Shown: positions 28,104 to 37,852, numbered from the stretch's first letter. The stretch: 64,000 bases of DNA from Vagococcus teuberi (GCF_001870205.1 NZ_CP017267.1:422501-486500); one strand, 5' to 3'. Made by a program: numbers and translations. The notes: generated by a model not told the origin, from the sequence alone.

Positions 28104-28197
28104 AACGGGAATGATGTTCTCCCATAGTTGAAATTTAACTAAAACTGCTAAATAGCTAATGACGTCTACATGCTTTATTTAGGTATGTAGACTTTTT
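28104..28197 (+). ncRNA. Fluoride riboswitch (crcB motif) with terminator
   Basis: The aptamer has the conserved opening GGGAATGATGTTCTCCC (28108-28123) and the closing block CTAATGACGTCTAC (28156-28169), matching the crcB motif consensus in order and spacing. The 3' aptamer strand is shared with a terminator stem GTCTACAT (28164-28171) / ATGTAGAC (28185-28192) followed by five T residues, so fluoride binding should prevent termination. The downstream gene is a CLC-F type exporter, which is the classic target. Confidence 0.85.
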
Positions 28198-28221
28198 GTG
28201 TGAAAAAGAAGGGTGAATAAG

Positions 28222-29424
28222 ATGGGAAAAATAAAAGAACAAGCACAATGGATTGTGTTTGGATTAATAATTGGCATAATCGTTGGTGTGTTAGAAGTTA
28301 TTTTTGGTAGAGTATTGCTTTTTGTGACTGGAGTAAGGCAAACGTACTTTATGTGGCTTATTTTTTTCTTACCATTTGTTGGGATATTTATTGAATGGCT
28401 TTATCAAACATATGGCAAGGAAAGTAAAAAAGGGATAACCCTTCTTTTTGAGGTAGGGCAAGACACGCGAGAAGTGATTCCTTTAAGGTTGATACCAATC
28501 GTGACGTTAAGTACATGGCTCACGCATTTATTTGGTGGAAGTGCTGGACGAGAAGGTGTTGCTATCCAAATTGGGGGAACGTTTACTAATTGGTTTACTG
28601 AAAAAATTTGGAATAGATTTTTACCCAACTATGGAAAAAAACAGCAGGTAGTATTAGTAACAGGTATGGCCGCAGGGTTTGCCGGATTATTTCATACACC
28701 TATTGCAGCAACATTTTTTGCAATGGAAATATTAGTAGTCGGAACTTTATCAATAGAGTCTCTTTTATCAGCAAGTATTGCAGCAGTGACATCCAGTTAC
28801 GTGTCACAGTTATTAGGGTTAACAGTATTTTCATCTACTATTTCAGTCGTGCCTAAACTAACAGTCGGATTGGTTGGAATATTATGTTTATTTGGTATTG
28901 TGTTTGGTTTAGTGGGACGTTTGTTTTCTATTGGACTAAAAAAAGTGAAACAATGGGTTCAAGCGATTTCTTTATCACAGTATAAAAAAGTGTTTTTATT
29001 ATCAATTGTTTTAATGATAGGCTTGATTATAGTTGGAAAGGGACGATATTCAGGTCTTGGAAGTAATTTAGTGGAAGCAGCATTTAATCAAGGAACAGTT
29101 TATTCGTATGATTTTATACTAAAACTTATTTTTACGATTTTTACATTAGCAATAGGATTTCAAGGTGGTGAAGTGACACCACTATTTTCTATAGGCGCAA
29201 CTTGTGGTGTATTACTGGCGAATCTCTTTGGCTTGCCAATTGAATTTGTTGCATCACTTGGATTTGTATCGGTATTTTCAAGTGCAACCAATACTATTAT
29301 TGGGCCACTTTTTATTGCAGGTGAAATATTTGGGTTTGAGTTAATTCCATACGCATTTTTTGCTATTGTACTGGCTTATTTGGTAAATGGTAATGATTCA
29401 ATTTATTCAAAACAAAAAGTATGA
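28222..29424 (+). CDS. CLC-F type fluoride/proton antiporter
   Basis: 400-residue CLC family membrane protein with about ten helices. The selectivity region reads GSAGREGVAIQIGG, where the GREGV form is typical of the CLC-F subclass that exports fluoride, rather than the GKEGP of chloride transporters. The fluoride riboswitch directly upstream supports the same role. I use the ATG at 28222 because AAGGGTG lies at proper distance; a GTG at 28213 falls inside that site. Confidence 0.87.
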   Translation: MGKIKEQAQWIVFGLIIGIIVGVLEVIFGRVLLFVTGVRQTYFMWLIFFLPFVGIFIEWLYQTYGKESKKGITLLFEVGQDTREVIPLRLIPIVTLSTWLTHLFGGSAGREGVAIQIGGTFTNWFTEKIWNRFLPNYGKKQQVVLVTGMAAGFAGLFHTPIAATFFAMEILVVGTLSIESLLSASIAAVTSSYVSQLLGLTVFSSTISVVPKLTVGLVGILCLFGIVFGLVGRLFSIGLKKVKQWVQAISLSQYKKVFLLSIVLMIGLIIVGKGRYSGLGSNLVEAAFNQGTVYSYDFILKLIFTIFTLAIGFQGGEVTPLFSIGATCGVLLANLFGLPIEFVASLGFVSVFSSATNTIIGPLFIAGEIFGFELIPYAFFAIVLAYLVNGNDSIYSKQKV

Positions 29425-29456
29425 CGTTTGCTAAAAAGAAACGTCATACTTTTTTA
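29417..29456. terminator. Bidirectional terminator overlapping the antiporter stop
   Basis: AAGTATGACGTTT / AAACGTCATACTT stem, 9-base loop, flanked by A- and T-runs, between convergent genes. Confidence 0.85.
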
Positions 29457-30353
29457 TTTTCTTCCAATAATTCGAACTTCAGGCTCAAGAGACACATCAA
29501 ATTTTTCTAAAATAACATCTTGAATATATTTGATTAGAGTAACATAGTCAGTTGCCGTTGCCTGATCGATATTAACGATAAAACCAGCATGTTTTTCAGA
29601 AATTTGAGCTCCACCAATCATATGACCTTGTAAGCCGGCATCTTGGATTAATTTACCAGTAAAATGCCCTTCAGGACGTTTAAATACACTACCACAAGAC
29701 GGATATTCAAGTGGTTGTTTTGATTCACGAAGATGTGTTAATTCATCCATTTTTTCTTTTATAGACACTTCATCACCTTTTTCTAGATGGAAGGTAACGG
29801 ATAAAACAATTCCTTTTAAGGATTGTAAAACACTATGTCGATAAGAAAAATCCATGTCATCTTTGTAGAATGTTTTAATCGAACCATCCTCAAAAATAAT
29901 ATCAGCCGAATAAAAGACGTCAGATAACTCGCCACCATAAGCCCCTGCATTCATGTAAGCTGCGCCACCAATACTTCCAGGTATACCACAAGCAAATTCA
30001 AGACCTGTCAAACTGTGTTTCAATGCATCATAAGAGACATCGATTAATTTCGCACCAGACTCAGCAGTAATCGATGTGTCATCGACAGAAACATGATTCA
30101 TTTCGGTTAACATAATGACGACATCTTTAATGCCACCATCACGAACGATTAAGTTACTCGCATTTCCAAGACAAATCCATTCGATATTTTCTTGTTTACA
30201 ATAGTCAATCAATTGTTTGACATCATGTTTTGTTTTTGGGAAAGCTAAAAAATCAGCCGGGCCACCTGTTTTTGTATAGGTATAATTTGAAAGTGGTTCG
30301 TTTGTTAGTATAGTTATGTTTGGAAAATGTTGAACAATAGTTTTAGTTATCAC
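29454..30353 (-). CDS. murB: UDP-N-acetylenolpyruvoylglucosamine reductase
   Basis: 299-residue FAD enzyme that reduces UDP-GlcNAc-enolpyruvate to UDP-MurNAc in peptidoglycan synthesis. FAD-binding motif NYTYTKTGGPADFLAFP, GSIGGAAYMNAGAYGGE, and the catalytic serine in CGSVFKRPEG are present, as in type II MurB. The start is GTG with AGAGAGGG upstream. Confidence 0.94.
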   Translation of the reverse strand: MITKTIVQHFPNITILTNEPLSNYTYTKTGGPADFLAFPKTKHDVKQLIDYCKQENIEWICLGNASNLIVRDGGIKDVVIMLTEMNHVSVDDTSITAESGAKLIDVSYDALKHSLTGLEFACGIPGSIGGAAYMNAGAYGGELSDVFYSADIIFEDGSIKTFYKDDMDFSYRHSVLQSLKGIVLSVTFHLEKGDEVSIKEKMDELTHLRESKQPLEYPSCGSVFKRPEGHFTGKLIQDAGLQGHMIGGAQISEKHAGFIVNIDQATATDYVTLIKYIQDVILEKFDVSLEPEVRIIGRK

Positions 30354-30521
30354 AATAATACCCTCTCTTAATTCAAATAATCATCGTGTTACTATTTTAA
30401 CACAAATCTAGATAAATAGTAGGAGGGCAGTGAGCTAGGTTTACGATTAATCTGATAAAGCTCACAATATCCCTAGCTTTTATGATAAAATATGTCTACA
30501 GTGAAAATTAGGAGGATCGAC

Positions 30522-31280
30522 ATGAAACTGATTTCGTGGAATGTGAATGGATTACGAGCTGTTGTAAAAAAAAATTTTTACGATGATATAAAAAACATAG
30601 ACGCAGACATCATCTCACTGCAAGAAACCAAATTACAAGAAGGTCAAATAGAGATAGATTTACCGGATTATTATCAGTATTGGAATTACGCTGAAAAAAA
30701 AGGATACTCTGGTGTTGCAGTTTTTACAAAAATTGAACCACTTTCTGTTAAAAAAGGAATGGGTGTTGAAGAGTTTGATATGGAAGGACGATTACTCACG
30801 CTAGAGTATGATACATTTTATTTGGTTAACTGTTATACGCCAAATGCTCAAGCTGAGTTAAAGCGAATCGACTTTAGATTAGCATGGGAAAAGCAATTTA
30901 GAGAGTATCTGGCTAACCTAAATGAAGATAAACCAGTTATTTTATGTGGAGATTTAAACGTAGCGTACCAGAATATTGATTTGAAGAATTGGAAGAGTAA
31001 CCGTAATAATCCAGGTTTTTCTGACCAAGAAAGAGAAGCATTCTCTCGATTATTAGATAGTGGATTTATTGATACGTATCGTTACTTTTATCCAGATAAA
31101 GAAGGGGCATATAGTTGGTGGAGCTATCGTTTTAATGCAAGAAAAAATAATGCTGGATGGCGTATTGATTACTTCTGTGTTGCTAAAGCACTAGCTGAAA
31201 AATTGACAGATGCCACTATTCTATCAGACGTCTACGGAAGTGATCATTGTCCAGTAGAATTGTTGATAGATGTAAGATAA
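30522..31280 (+). CDS. exoA: Exodeoxyribonuclease III / AP endonuclease
   Basis: 252-residue ExoIII family enzyme acting in base excision repair. Catalytic motifs: ISWNVNGLRA at 4-13, LQETKL with the metal-binding Glu, GDLNVAY, and GSDHCPV with the catalytic His near the C-terminus. The start ATG at 30522 follows AGGAGG by six bases. A membrane-protein gene starts nine bases downstream and may be co-transcribed. Confidence 0.94.
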   Translation: MKLISWNVNGLRAVVKKNFYDDIKNIDADIISLQETKLQEGQIEIDLPDYYQYWNYAEKKGYSGVAVFTKIEPLSVKKGMGVEEFDMEGRLLTLEYDTFYLVNCYTPNAQAELKRIDFRLAWEKQFREYLANLNEDKPVILCGDLNVAYQNIDLKNWKSNRNNPGFSDQEREAFSRLLDSGFIDTYRYFYPDKEGAYSWWSYRFNARKNNAGWRIDYFCVAKALAEKLTDATILSDVYGSDHCPVELLIDVR

Positions 31281-31289
31281 GGGGGGAAT

Positions 31290-32105
31290 ATGTTGGATAG
31301 ATGGAAAAAAATTATCGTTTTAGGTTTTGTCATAATTGGATTAGCGAGTTTTTCTGGTGTAGTCCATGCAGCCGATGATAAATTACTATACGATTTGACT
31401 TACGATAAGGATAGGAATGTTTTAACTGGAAAGACCACACCAAATGCTAATATCTTTTTAACAAATTTGGCAGGCTCAATTGTTGCCAACGATAAAGGTG
31501 AGTTTGAGGTACCAATACCTAAAGGAACAAAAGAAGCTATGATAGGTATGTTAGATGCAGAAGGTGATAAGTCAACAGATGTTCGTTATAATTTTGAAGA
31601 TGGTAAAGTCATTGAAACAGAAGAAACGAAAGCGTCGGAAAAAGATGACACAAACGATTCAAAAGAAAAAACAGATGATAGTCAAAAAAATTCTAGTGAA
31701 GAAAATAAGGTTAATGAACAATCAAGTGCTCAAAGTGAAGACATGTCAAATGATGGTGAAGAAAATACCTCAAGTGATGATGTTAATAAAACAGATTCAT
31801 CGAAAACAAAAGCGACTGAAACGAAAAAATCAACACCAATTTGGGTATGGATTGTCGCTGTCGTAGCAGTTGTCGCTGCTGGTGGAGCTGGATATTATTT
31901 CTGGACAAGTAAACAAAAAGCTAAAAAAGGCAAAGGTAAACAAAGAGATAATAAAGCGAAGTCTAAAGGAAAAACAAAAGTAAAAAGAAAATCAAGTGGA
32001 AGTAGTTCGAAAGAACGTTCTAATGGAAAATCTTCTCTCAAATCAGGAAGTAAGAAAAAAGTAGATCAAACAAAATGTAAAAAAAAGAAATCATCTAGAA
32101 AATAA
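31290..32105 (+). CDS. Secreted-membrane protein with Ig-like domain and polybasic cytoplasmic tail
   Basis: 271 residues: signal peptide (about 1-27, ending VHA-A), a small Ig-like beta domain (about 30-108, with TGKTTPNANIFLTN), an acidic Ser/Asp/Glu/Thr-rich stalk (about 108-182), one transmembrane helix (about 183-205), and a 66-residue tail with 25 Lys and 4 Arg. With the signal peptide cleaved, the Ig-like part is outside and the tail inside. There is no LPxTG motif. I do not recognise a function. It lies nine bases after exoA, with AAGGGGGG before the ATG, and is followed by a terminator. Confidence 0.7.
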   Translation: MLDRWKKIIVLGFVIIGLASFSGVVHAADDKLLYDLTYDKDRNVLTGKTTPNANIFLTNLAGSIVANDKGEFEVPIPKGTKEAMIGMLDAEGDKSTDVRYNFEDGKVIETEETKASEKDDTNDSKEKTDDSQKNSSEENKVNEQSSAQSEDMSNDGEENTSSDDVNKTDSSKTKATETKKSTPIWVWIVAVVAVVAAGGAGYYFWTSKQKAKKGKGKQRDNKAKSKGKTKVKRKSSGSSSKERSNGKSSLKSGSKKKVDQTKCKKKKSSRK

Positions 32106-32146
32106 AAAAATTCAACGACTGTGTGTTTAAGTCGTTGAATTTTTTT
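32104..32146. terminator. Bidirectional terminator
   Basis: Perfect stem AAAAAAATTCAACGACT / AGTCGTTGAATTTTTTT with an 8-9 base loop, between convergent genes. Confidence 0.9.
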
Positions 32147-32666
32147 ATGGTAATAGGTAACTCATCACAGCAACATCAATTAATTCATTGTTTTCAGATA
32201 AAAAAGCCTGGCGCTTGACTCCTTCTAAAACAAATCCGACTTGTTCATAGACACTCATCGCTCGAGTATTTCTTGTTTGAACGTTGATTTCAATTCGTTT
32301 TATTATTTGACTCTCAAGACATAATTCGATCATTTCTTGAATCATCGCAGTTCCTAAACCTAGACCCCAAAATTCTTTTTTTATGGTGATACCAAGTTCT
32401 CCTACGTGTTTAAAACAATTTTCTTCTTCACTGACAATCGTTGCTATTCCAATAATATCAAGCTGATTAAAAGCGAGTAAGATAAATTGATTTGGTTGAT
32501 TAAAAATATAATCTATCTCATGTTCCATTGCATCAACTGACATATTTAATGCATGTGGGCTCACAACCAAATACGGGGTCTCCGTATTAAGAAAACGAAT
32601 CGCTTGTATTAAATTGGCGGCATCACTTGGGATAGCTTGTCTTAATGTAATATTTATCTCAGTCAT
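32145..32666 (-). CDS. GNAT family N-acetyltransferase
   Basis: 173-residue GNAT protein with the acetyl-CoA-binding region GLGLGTAMIQEMI (about 107-120) and the C-terminal motif NTRAMSVYEQVGFVLEG. It resembles amino- or ribosomal-protein acetyltransferases, but the substrate cannot be read from sequence. It overlaps tsaE by eight bases and follows pta-tsaE, an order seen in enterococci. Confidence 0.82.
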   Translation of the reverse strand: MTEINITLRQAIPSDAANLIQAIRFLNTETPYLVVSPHALNMSVDAMEHEIDYIFNQPNQFILLAFNQLDIIGIATIVSEEENCFKHVGELGITIKKEFWGLGLGTAMIQEMIELCLESQIIKRIEINVQTRNTRAMSVYEQVGFVLEGVKRQAFLSENNELIDVAVMSYLLP

Positions 32667-33120
32667 AGGCAGCCATCATGTCAGTTATTTGATTGAATCT
32701 CTCTTTAGCACCACGATGTTCCACGGTAATAAATCGTGTGTCTTCAGGTGTTTTATGTAGAAAAATTTCAATAAAATCATTATCTAGAGAATCTTTAATA
32801 ATTTCTCCCCACTCGATTAAGCAAACGCCATCCCCATCAAAATATTCTTCTAGTCCAAGATCACTAGTGTCACCTTCAATTCGATAAACATCCATGTGAT
32901 AGAGAGGAAGACGCCCTGTATCATACTCACGAATTAAAGTATAGGTTGGGCTTTTAATCATTTGTTTAATGCCAAGTCCTTTAGCAAATCCTTTAGAAAA
33001 AGTTGTTTTACCAGCTCCTAATTCACCAGTTAAGATGAATATATCTCCTGGTTTAGCTAGAGAGGCAAGTTGCTCACCAAATCGCTGTGTTTGGTCATCG
33101 TTGTTTAAATAAACGGTCAT
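32659..33120 (-). CDS. tsaE: tRNA N6-threonylcarbamoyladenosine synthesis ATPase TsaE
   Basis: 153-residue P-loop ATPase required for the t6A37 modification of ANN-decoding tRNAs, acting with TsaB and TsaD. Walker A is GELGAGKTTFSKG; the family motifs SPTYTLIREY and LIEWGE are present. Usual family length. The gene is co-transcribed with the overlapping GNAT gene. Confidence 0.93.
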   Translation of the reverse strand: MTVYLNNDDQTQRFGEQLASLAKPGDIFILTGELGAGKTTFSKGFAKGLGIKQMIKSPTYTLIREYDTGRLPLYHMDVYRIEGDTSDLGLEEYFDGDGVCLIEWGEIIKDSLDNDFIEIFLHKTPEDTRFITVEHRGAKERFNQITDMMAAYD

Positions 33121-33164
33121 AAACGTACTCCTTTAACAGTTGTTTAGTCATAGTATATCATTTA

Positions 33165-33208
33165 GAAAAAAATAAAAAAGCACGCAAATCATAAAAGATT
33201 TACGTACC
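33165..33208 (-). terminator. Terminator of pta
   Basis: Minus strand GTACGTAAATC / GATTTGCGTGC stem followed by a T-run. Confidence 0.7.
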
Positions 33209-33223
33209 TTTAGTATATAGCAT

Positions 33224-34207
33224 TTATTTACTCATGATTGCTTGTCCAGCAGTAATGATAGATAATTTGTAAACATCTTCTTCATTACATCCACGAGACA
33301 AGTCAGAGATAGGTTTATTTAAACCTTGTAAGATAGGTCCAATGGCTTGGAATCCGCCTAAACGTTGAGCAATTTTGTAGCCAATATTTCCTGATTGGAT
33401 TTCAGGGAATATAAAGACGTTTGCTTGACCAGCAACATCTGACTCAGGTGCTTTTTGTTTTGCAACAGAAGGAACGTATGATGCATCGAACTGTAACTCC
33501 CCATCAATCGCCATTTCTGGAGCAAGTTCTTTTGCAATACGTGTCGCTTCGGCAACTTTTGTTACTTCTTCTGATTTAGCAGATCCTTTTGTTGAGAAGC
33601 TCAATAAAGCAACTTTAGGATCAATATCAAATAATTCAGCAGTTTTAGCACTTTCAACAGCGATTTCTGCTAATGCTTGAGCATCAGGATTAATATTAAT
33701 AGCACAATCAGAGAAAATATATTTTTCTGAATCACGGTTACCTAACATTAAGAATGCCCCACTTGTACGACTTACACCAGGTTTTGTTTTAACGATCTGT
33801 AATGCAGGACGAATTGTATCACCTGTTGAGTGGATAGCGCCACTTACAAGTCCGTCAGCTAAATCCATATAAACTAACATAGTACCAAAGTAATTTTCAT
33901 CTTTTAAAATAGTACGAGCTTGGTCATCAGTTGCTTTTCCTTTACGACGTTCAATGAAAGCGGCAACCATTTCGTCAAATTTTTCGTAAGTGTCTGGATC
34001 AATAATTTCTAAGTTATCAACGCTTAGTCCACGTGAAGCAGCTAATTCTTTAATAACATCTGGGTTTCCAATTAAAACTGGTTCGATTAAGTTATCTGAT
34101 TTTAAACGGACAGCCGCACCTAAAACGCGTTCATCTGTTGGTTCAGGGAATACCATACGTATATTTTTGTTAATAATTTTATGTTTAAGTTGGTCAAATA
34201 ATTCCAC
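33224..34207 (-). CDS. pta: Phosphate acetyltransferase
   Basis: 327-residue Pta that interconverts acetyl-CoA and acetyl phosphate in the acetate-fermentation pathway. Family motifs include GLVSGAIHSTGDTIRPALQ and KVALLSFSTKGSA. The start is GTG at 34207, eight bases after GGAGG, giving the usual N-terminus (M)ELFDQLK; the longer in-frame ATG at 34243 lacks a ribosome binding site. The 173 bases upstream contain AT-rich promoter sequence and a small inverted repeat only. Confidence 0.94.
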   Translation of the reverse strand: MELFDQLKHKIINKNIRMVFPEPTDERVLGAAVRLKSDNLIEPVLIGNPDVIKELAASRGLSVDNLEIIDPDTYEKFDEMVAAFIERRKGKATDDQARTILKDENYFGTMLVYMDLADGLVSGAIHSTGDTIRPALQIVKTKPGVSRTSGAFLMLGNRDSEKYIFSDCAININPDAQALAEIAVESAKTAELFDIDPKVALLSFSTKGSAKSEEVTKVAEATRIAKELAPEMAIDGELQFDASYVPSVAKQKAPESDVAGQANVFIFPEIQSGNIGYKIAQRLGGFQAIGPILQGLNKPISDLSRGCNEEDVYKLSIITAGQAIMSK

Positions 34208-34380
34208 GAAAACATCCTCCAATTTTCTTATACTTTTTTTCACCTATTTATCATATCATGTTTTTGAACAAAAAGAACAGTATTTTGTTCTGTTTTTTAT
34301 AAAAAACTTAGACTTTACATAATTATCTTACGTTTTTTTTGTATATAAACAAAACAGTTTTTATGTATAATTAATACAGA

Positions 34381-35055
34381 TTAAGATAACGACCAATCAA
34401 TTGGTGTTTGTCCTATTTTTTCAAGTGATAAATTTATATTAGAAAATGGTTTTGAACCAAAAAAACCACGATAAGCTGATAGAGGACTGGGATGAGGTGC
34501 TTCAATAATAATATGTTTCTCTTGATCAATAAGCTTCTTTTTTTGTTGAGCTGGTTTTCCCCATAAAACAAAAATGATAGGATTTTTTTTATTGTTTAGT
34601 GATTTAATTATATCGTTTGTGAAGTTTTCCCATCCTTTATTTTTATGTGAATGAGCTTTTGATTTTTCGACAGTTAGGACAGTATTTAGTAGTAAAACCC
34701 CTTGTTTTGCCCAAGGAGTTAAATCACCTGTAGAGGGCATGTTTATTTGGCAATCATCAGCAAGCTCTTTAAAAATGTTAACTAATGACGGTGGAAGCTT
34801 GGTGCCAGGTAACACAGAAAAGCTTAGTCCGTGAGCTTGATTGTCACCATGATAAGGGTCTTGTCCTAAAATAACGACTTTTGTGTCGTTAAAAGATGTG
34901 TGGTTTAAAGCACTGAATATTTCTTCTTTCTTGGGGAAAATTGTTTTATTGTTGTATTCATCTTCTAAAAAGCTTTCTAAATTTTCTACATAAGCTTGGT
35001 TGAACTCATCTTGTAAAACGTCTTTCCAATCTGTTGTAATTAAGTTTTTTAACAT
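34381..35055 (-). CDS. ung: Uracil-DNA glycosylase
   Basis: Family 1 UDG, 224 residues. It removes uracil from DNA. The catalytic motif VILGQDPYHG (water-activating Asp) and the HPSPLS intercalation loop are present. The start ATG at 35055 has GAGGTG upstream; a GTG three codons earlier lies inside that site. Confidence 0.95.
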   Translation of the reverse strand: MLKNLITTDWKDVLQDEFNQAYVENLESFLEDEYNNKTIFPKKEEIFSALNHTSFNDTKVVILGQDPYHGDNQAHGLSFSVLPGTKLPPSLVNIFKELADDCQINMPSTGDLTPWAKQGVLLLNTVLTVEKSKAHSHKNKGWENFTNDIIKSLNNKKNPIIFVLWGKPAQQKKKLIDQEKHIIIEAPHPSPLSAYRGFFGSKPFSNINLSLEKIGQTPIDWSLS

Positions 35056-35158
35056 TATCGTCACCTCTTTTTTAGTTTATCATAATTTTTTTATTATAAA
35101 TGTATCTTTCAAAAAAAAATGGTACACTAATAGTAATAAAAGAACTAGGAGGAACATT

Positions 35159-36028
35159 ATGATTAAATTGATAGCATCTGATATGGATGGCACGCTTTTA
35201 TCATCCCATCTAGATATTTCTGAGTTAAATAAACAAGCGATTAAAACGGCAGCCGAAAACGGTGTCGAGTTTATGGTAGCAACAGGACGAGGATATTCTG
35301 AGGCACGTCCAGTATTAAATGAAGCCGGTATTCACTGTGGCATGATTACAGGAAATGGGGCGCAGATATTTGATGAATTTGATAATGTTCTGCACACAGT
35401 TAGCATAGATAAAGAGATTGTCAAACAATCAATGGAGATTTTAGAAGAAGATAATTTGTATTATGAATTAATGACAACAGAAGGTGTTTATTCAAATAAT
35501 GAGGCACAACGAATTGAAAAATTTGCTATTTTATTATCTGAAAATATTCCTCATCTAACATTTAAGATGGCTATTGCTATGGCATCAACACAATTAAAAA
35601 TGTTGCCAGTAAAATATACCGAAGATTATCACATTTTAGTTGACGACCCATCAGTTGAAATTTTAAAAGTCATTGCATTTAGTGAAGAAGGTGCTAAGGC
35701 TTTTGAGGCAAGTTTGGAAAAATTACATCAATTGAAGGATATCCATGTGACTTCTTCAGGTGCCAATAATTTAGAGATTAATCATGTTAATGCGACAAAA
35801 GGTCATGCTGTGAAGTTTATTGCCGAAAAACGTGGTATTTCAATGGATGAGGTCTTTACAATTGGTGATAACTTTAATGATTTACCAATGTTAGAAGTTG
35901 CTGGCGTGAGTTTTGCCATGGGAAATGCTGAAGATAAAGTAAAAGAAGTGGCTAAATATCAAACAGATACAAATGTTGACGATGGTGTAGGAAAAGCTAT
36001 TCTACGTGCAATTGAAGAAAATCTTTAA
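35159..36028 (+). CDS. Cof-type HAD family sugar/nucleotide phosphatase
   Basis: 289-residue haloacid dehalogenase superfamily enzyme, Cof subfamily. Motif I is ASDMDGTLL, motif II an early TG (VATGRG), the C2B cap spans about 85-200, and motifs III/IV are KGHAVKFIAEKRG and GDNFNDLPML. Such enzymes dephosphorylate sugar phosphates, FMN or pyridoxal phosphate with low specificity. The start follows AGGAGG by six bases. A second gene follows at 33 bases and is likely in the same operon. Confidence 0.88.
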   Translation: MIKLIASDMDGTLLSSHLDISELNKQAIKTAAENGVEFMVATGRGYSEARPVLNEAGIHCGMITGNGAQIFDEFDNVLHTVSIDKEIVKQSMEILEEDNLYYELMTTEGVYSNNEAQRIEKFAILLSENIPHLTFKMAIAMASTQLKMLPVKYTEDYHILVDDPSVEILKVIAFSEEGAKAFEASLEKLHQLKDIHVTSSGANNLEINHVNATKGHAVKFIAEKRGISMDEVFTIGDNFNDLPMLEVAGVSFAMGNAEDKVKEVAKYQTDTNVDDGVGKAILRAIEENL

Positions 36029-36061
36029 ATAAAAGATTTTAATTAAAGGAAGTTGATAACG

Positions 36062-36628
36062 ATGGAAACATATTACATCAATGAACATGTGCTGTCAGCC
36101 AATGTTCGGACAGTGATAAAAAATGCTCAAGATAAATCGATGTATATTTTAGTAGGTCGTTGGGGTGTAAAAGGTGATGTGTTATCTGTATATAATATGA
36201 ACGGAGAAGTATTAGCGACAGTGAAACAAACAACTTATGCTTTTCCTTCACGCTTTGATTTGTATGATAGATACAAAAAAATTGGCTCGTTAGGACGGTT
36301 GATCTCGTTTAATCGTGATATTTATTTAGTGAAACAATTAAACTGGCTCGTTTTGGCTAACGTAAATAAACAGACGTATCGTATCTACTCTTTTAAAGAG
36401 CGATTGATGCTCATGGAAAAGCATACAGTTTATCAAGGTGATTACTATAAGTTATCAATTAAAAATGAAACATTAGCACCAGTCTGTATCTGTATAGGAG
36501 CAGTGATGGATTATTGGGCAAAGAATAATGAAAAGAATTGGCAAAAGGTGAATTCTTTTTTAAGTCCCAAAGCCTCCTATCAGTCAATGGAATTAATAAG
36601 AGAAAAAATAAAGAGCACTTCAAGATAA
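36062..36628 (+). CDS. LURP-one-related / tubby C-like domain protein
   Basis: 188 residues with the repeated short beta strands of the LURP-one-related family (YVLSVYNMNGEV-like pattern: strand, turn, strand about every 12-15 residues) and a C-terminal helix (about 140-158). Bacterial members are of unknown function; the fold resembles phospholipid-binding tubby domains. I use the ATG at 36062 with AAGGAAG upstream. The family call is by pattern and moderate. Confidence 0.55.
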   Translation: METYYINEHVLSANVRTVIKNAQDKSMYILVGRWGVKGDVLSVYNMNGEVLATVKQTTYAFPSRFDLYDRYKKIGSLGRLISFNRDIYLVKQLNWLVLANVNKQTYRIYSFKERLMLMEKHTVYQGDYYKLSIKNETLAPVCICIGAVMDYWAKNNEKNWQKVNSFLSPKASYQSMELIREKIKSTSR

Positions 36629-36650
36629 TATTCTTGAAGTGCTCTTTTCT
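36611..36650. terminator. Terminator between the LURP-like gene and asnA
   Basis: AAGAGCACTTCAAG / CTTGAAGTGCTCTT perfect 14-bp stem followed by T residues on the plus strand. Confidence 0.85.
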
Positions 36651-36654
36651 ACTA

Positions 36655-37662
36655 TTATAGCAAGTTTATTTTTCCACGACATGCATCAAGTGTTTCTTCA
36701 TCCCATAAAGAGACTTGTACTTCACCGATATGCACCTTTTCAAGTAGTAACATACATAAACGACTTTGACCAATCCCGCCACCAATTGTTAACGGTAGTT
36801 CATTTGCCAAAATTTGTTGGTGGTATGGATATTTTAAGCGATCAGTTGCATTAGCTTTTTCCAACTGTTCTTTTAAAGATGTTTCATCCACACGAATCCC
36901 CATACTAGATATTTCCACAGCTGTTTGTAGTGGCTCATGCCAAAACAACAAGTCCCCATTTAATTGCCAGTCATCATAGTCAGGTGATCTGCCATCATGA
37001 GGTTTTCCACTTAATAATTTATCTCCAATTTGCATAATGAATGTTGTTGGGTGCTCTTTTACATAAGCTTGTTCACGCTCTTTATCATTGAAATCAGGAT
37101 ATAAGTTTTCTAACTCTTGTGTCGTGATAAACGAGACATTGCTATCAAGCTCGATAGATAGAGAAGGGTATTTAGTATGCAAGCGGCTAGAAGTCTCAAT
37201 GATTGCATTGACAATTTGTTGAACGGTTTGTTTTAAGTAATCTAGATTACGTTGTTCTCTTGAAATAACCCGTTCCCAATCCCACTGATCGACATAGATA
37301 GAATGAAGGTTATCTAATTCTTCGTCACGACGAATTGCATTCATATCAGTATAAATACCATTTCCTATATGAAAATCATATTGTTTTAACGCCGTACGTT
37401 TCCATTTAGCTAATGAATGAACAACTTCAGCAGGTGTTGCTAGAGCAGGAACATCAAACTGAACAGGACGTTCAACCCCATTTAAATTATCATTTAACCC
37501 AGATGATGCATCTACAAATAATGGAGCAGATACTCTTTTTAGTTTTAAACTTCCAGTTAAAGCTTCTTCAAACCAATGTTTGGTTAATCCAATCGCTTTT
37601 TGTGTGTCATAAACAGACAGTGAAGACTGGTAATCTTTTGGTACAATTGTTTTTTCCTTCAT
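36655..37662 (-). CDS. asnA: Aspartate-ammonia ligase (asparagine synthetase A)
   Basis: 335-residue AsnA, a class II aminoacyl-tRNA synthetase-like enzyme that makes asparagine from aspartate and ammonia with ATP. Characteristic motifs are [44 protein letters not shown]. The start ATG at 37662 lies nine bases after AGGAAG. The 250 bases upstream, shared with the divergent LacI gene, contain AT-rich DNA and a LacI-type operator. Confidence 0.95.
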   Translation of the reverse strand: MKEKTIVPKDYQSSLSVYDTQKAIGLTKHWFEEALTGSLKLKRVSAPLFVDASSGLNDNLNGVERPVQFDVPALATPAEVVHSLAKWKRTALKQYDFHIGNGIYTDMNAIRRDEELDNLHSIYVDQWDWERVISREQRNLDYLKQTVQQIVNAIIETSSRLHTKYPSLSIELDSNVSFITTQELENLYPDFNDKEREQAYVKEHPTTFIMQIGDKLLSGKPHDGRSPDYDDWQLNGDLLFWHEPLQTAVEISSMGIRVDETSLKEQLEKANATDRLKYPYHQQILANELPLTIGGGIGQSRLCMLLLEKVHIGEVQVSLWDEETLDACRGKINLL

Positions 37663-37852
37663 ATAATACACTTCCTAATCAATGATTTCTAATTATTCTA
37701 TCATATTTTATTAATTAATGAAAATAAATATAGAATTCCTGAAAAATAACAAAGTATAAATTGTATTAATAAGATATATATTATAAATCGTTAAGTTGAA
37801 GTTAGTGATGGTAATACAATACAAGTAAAGTATATATTTGCTCAATGTAAAT

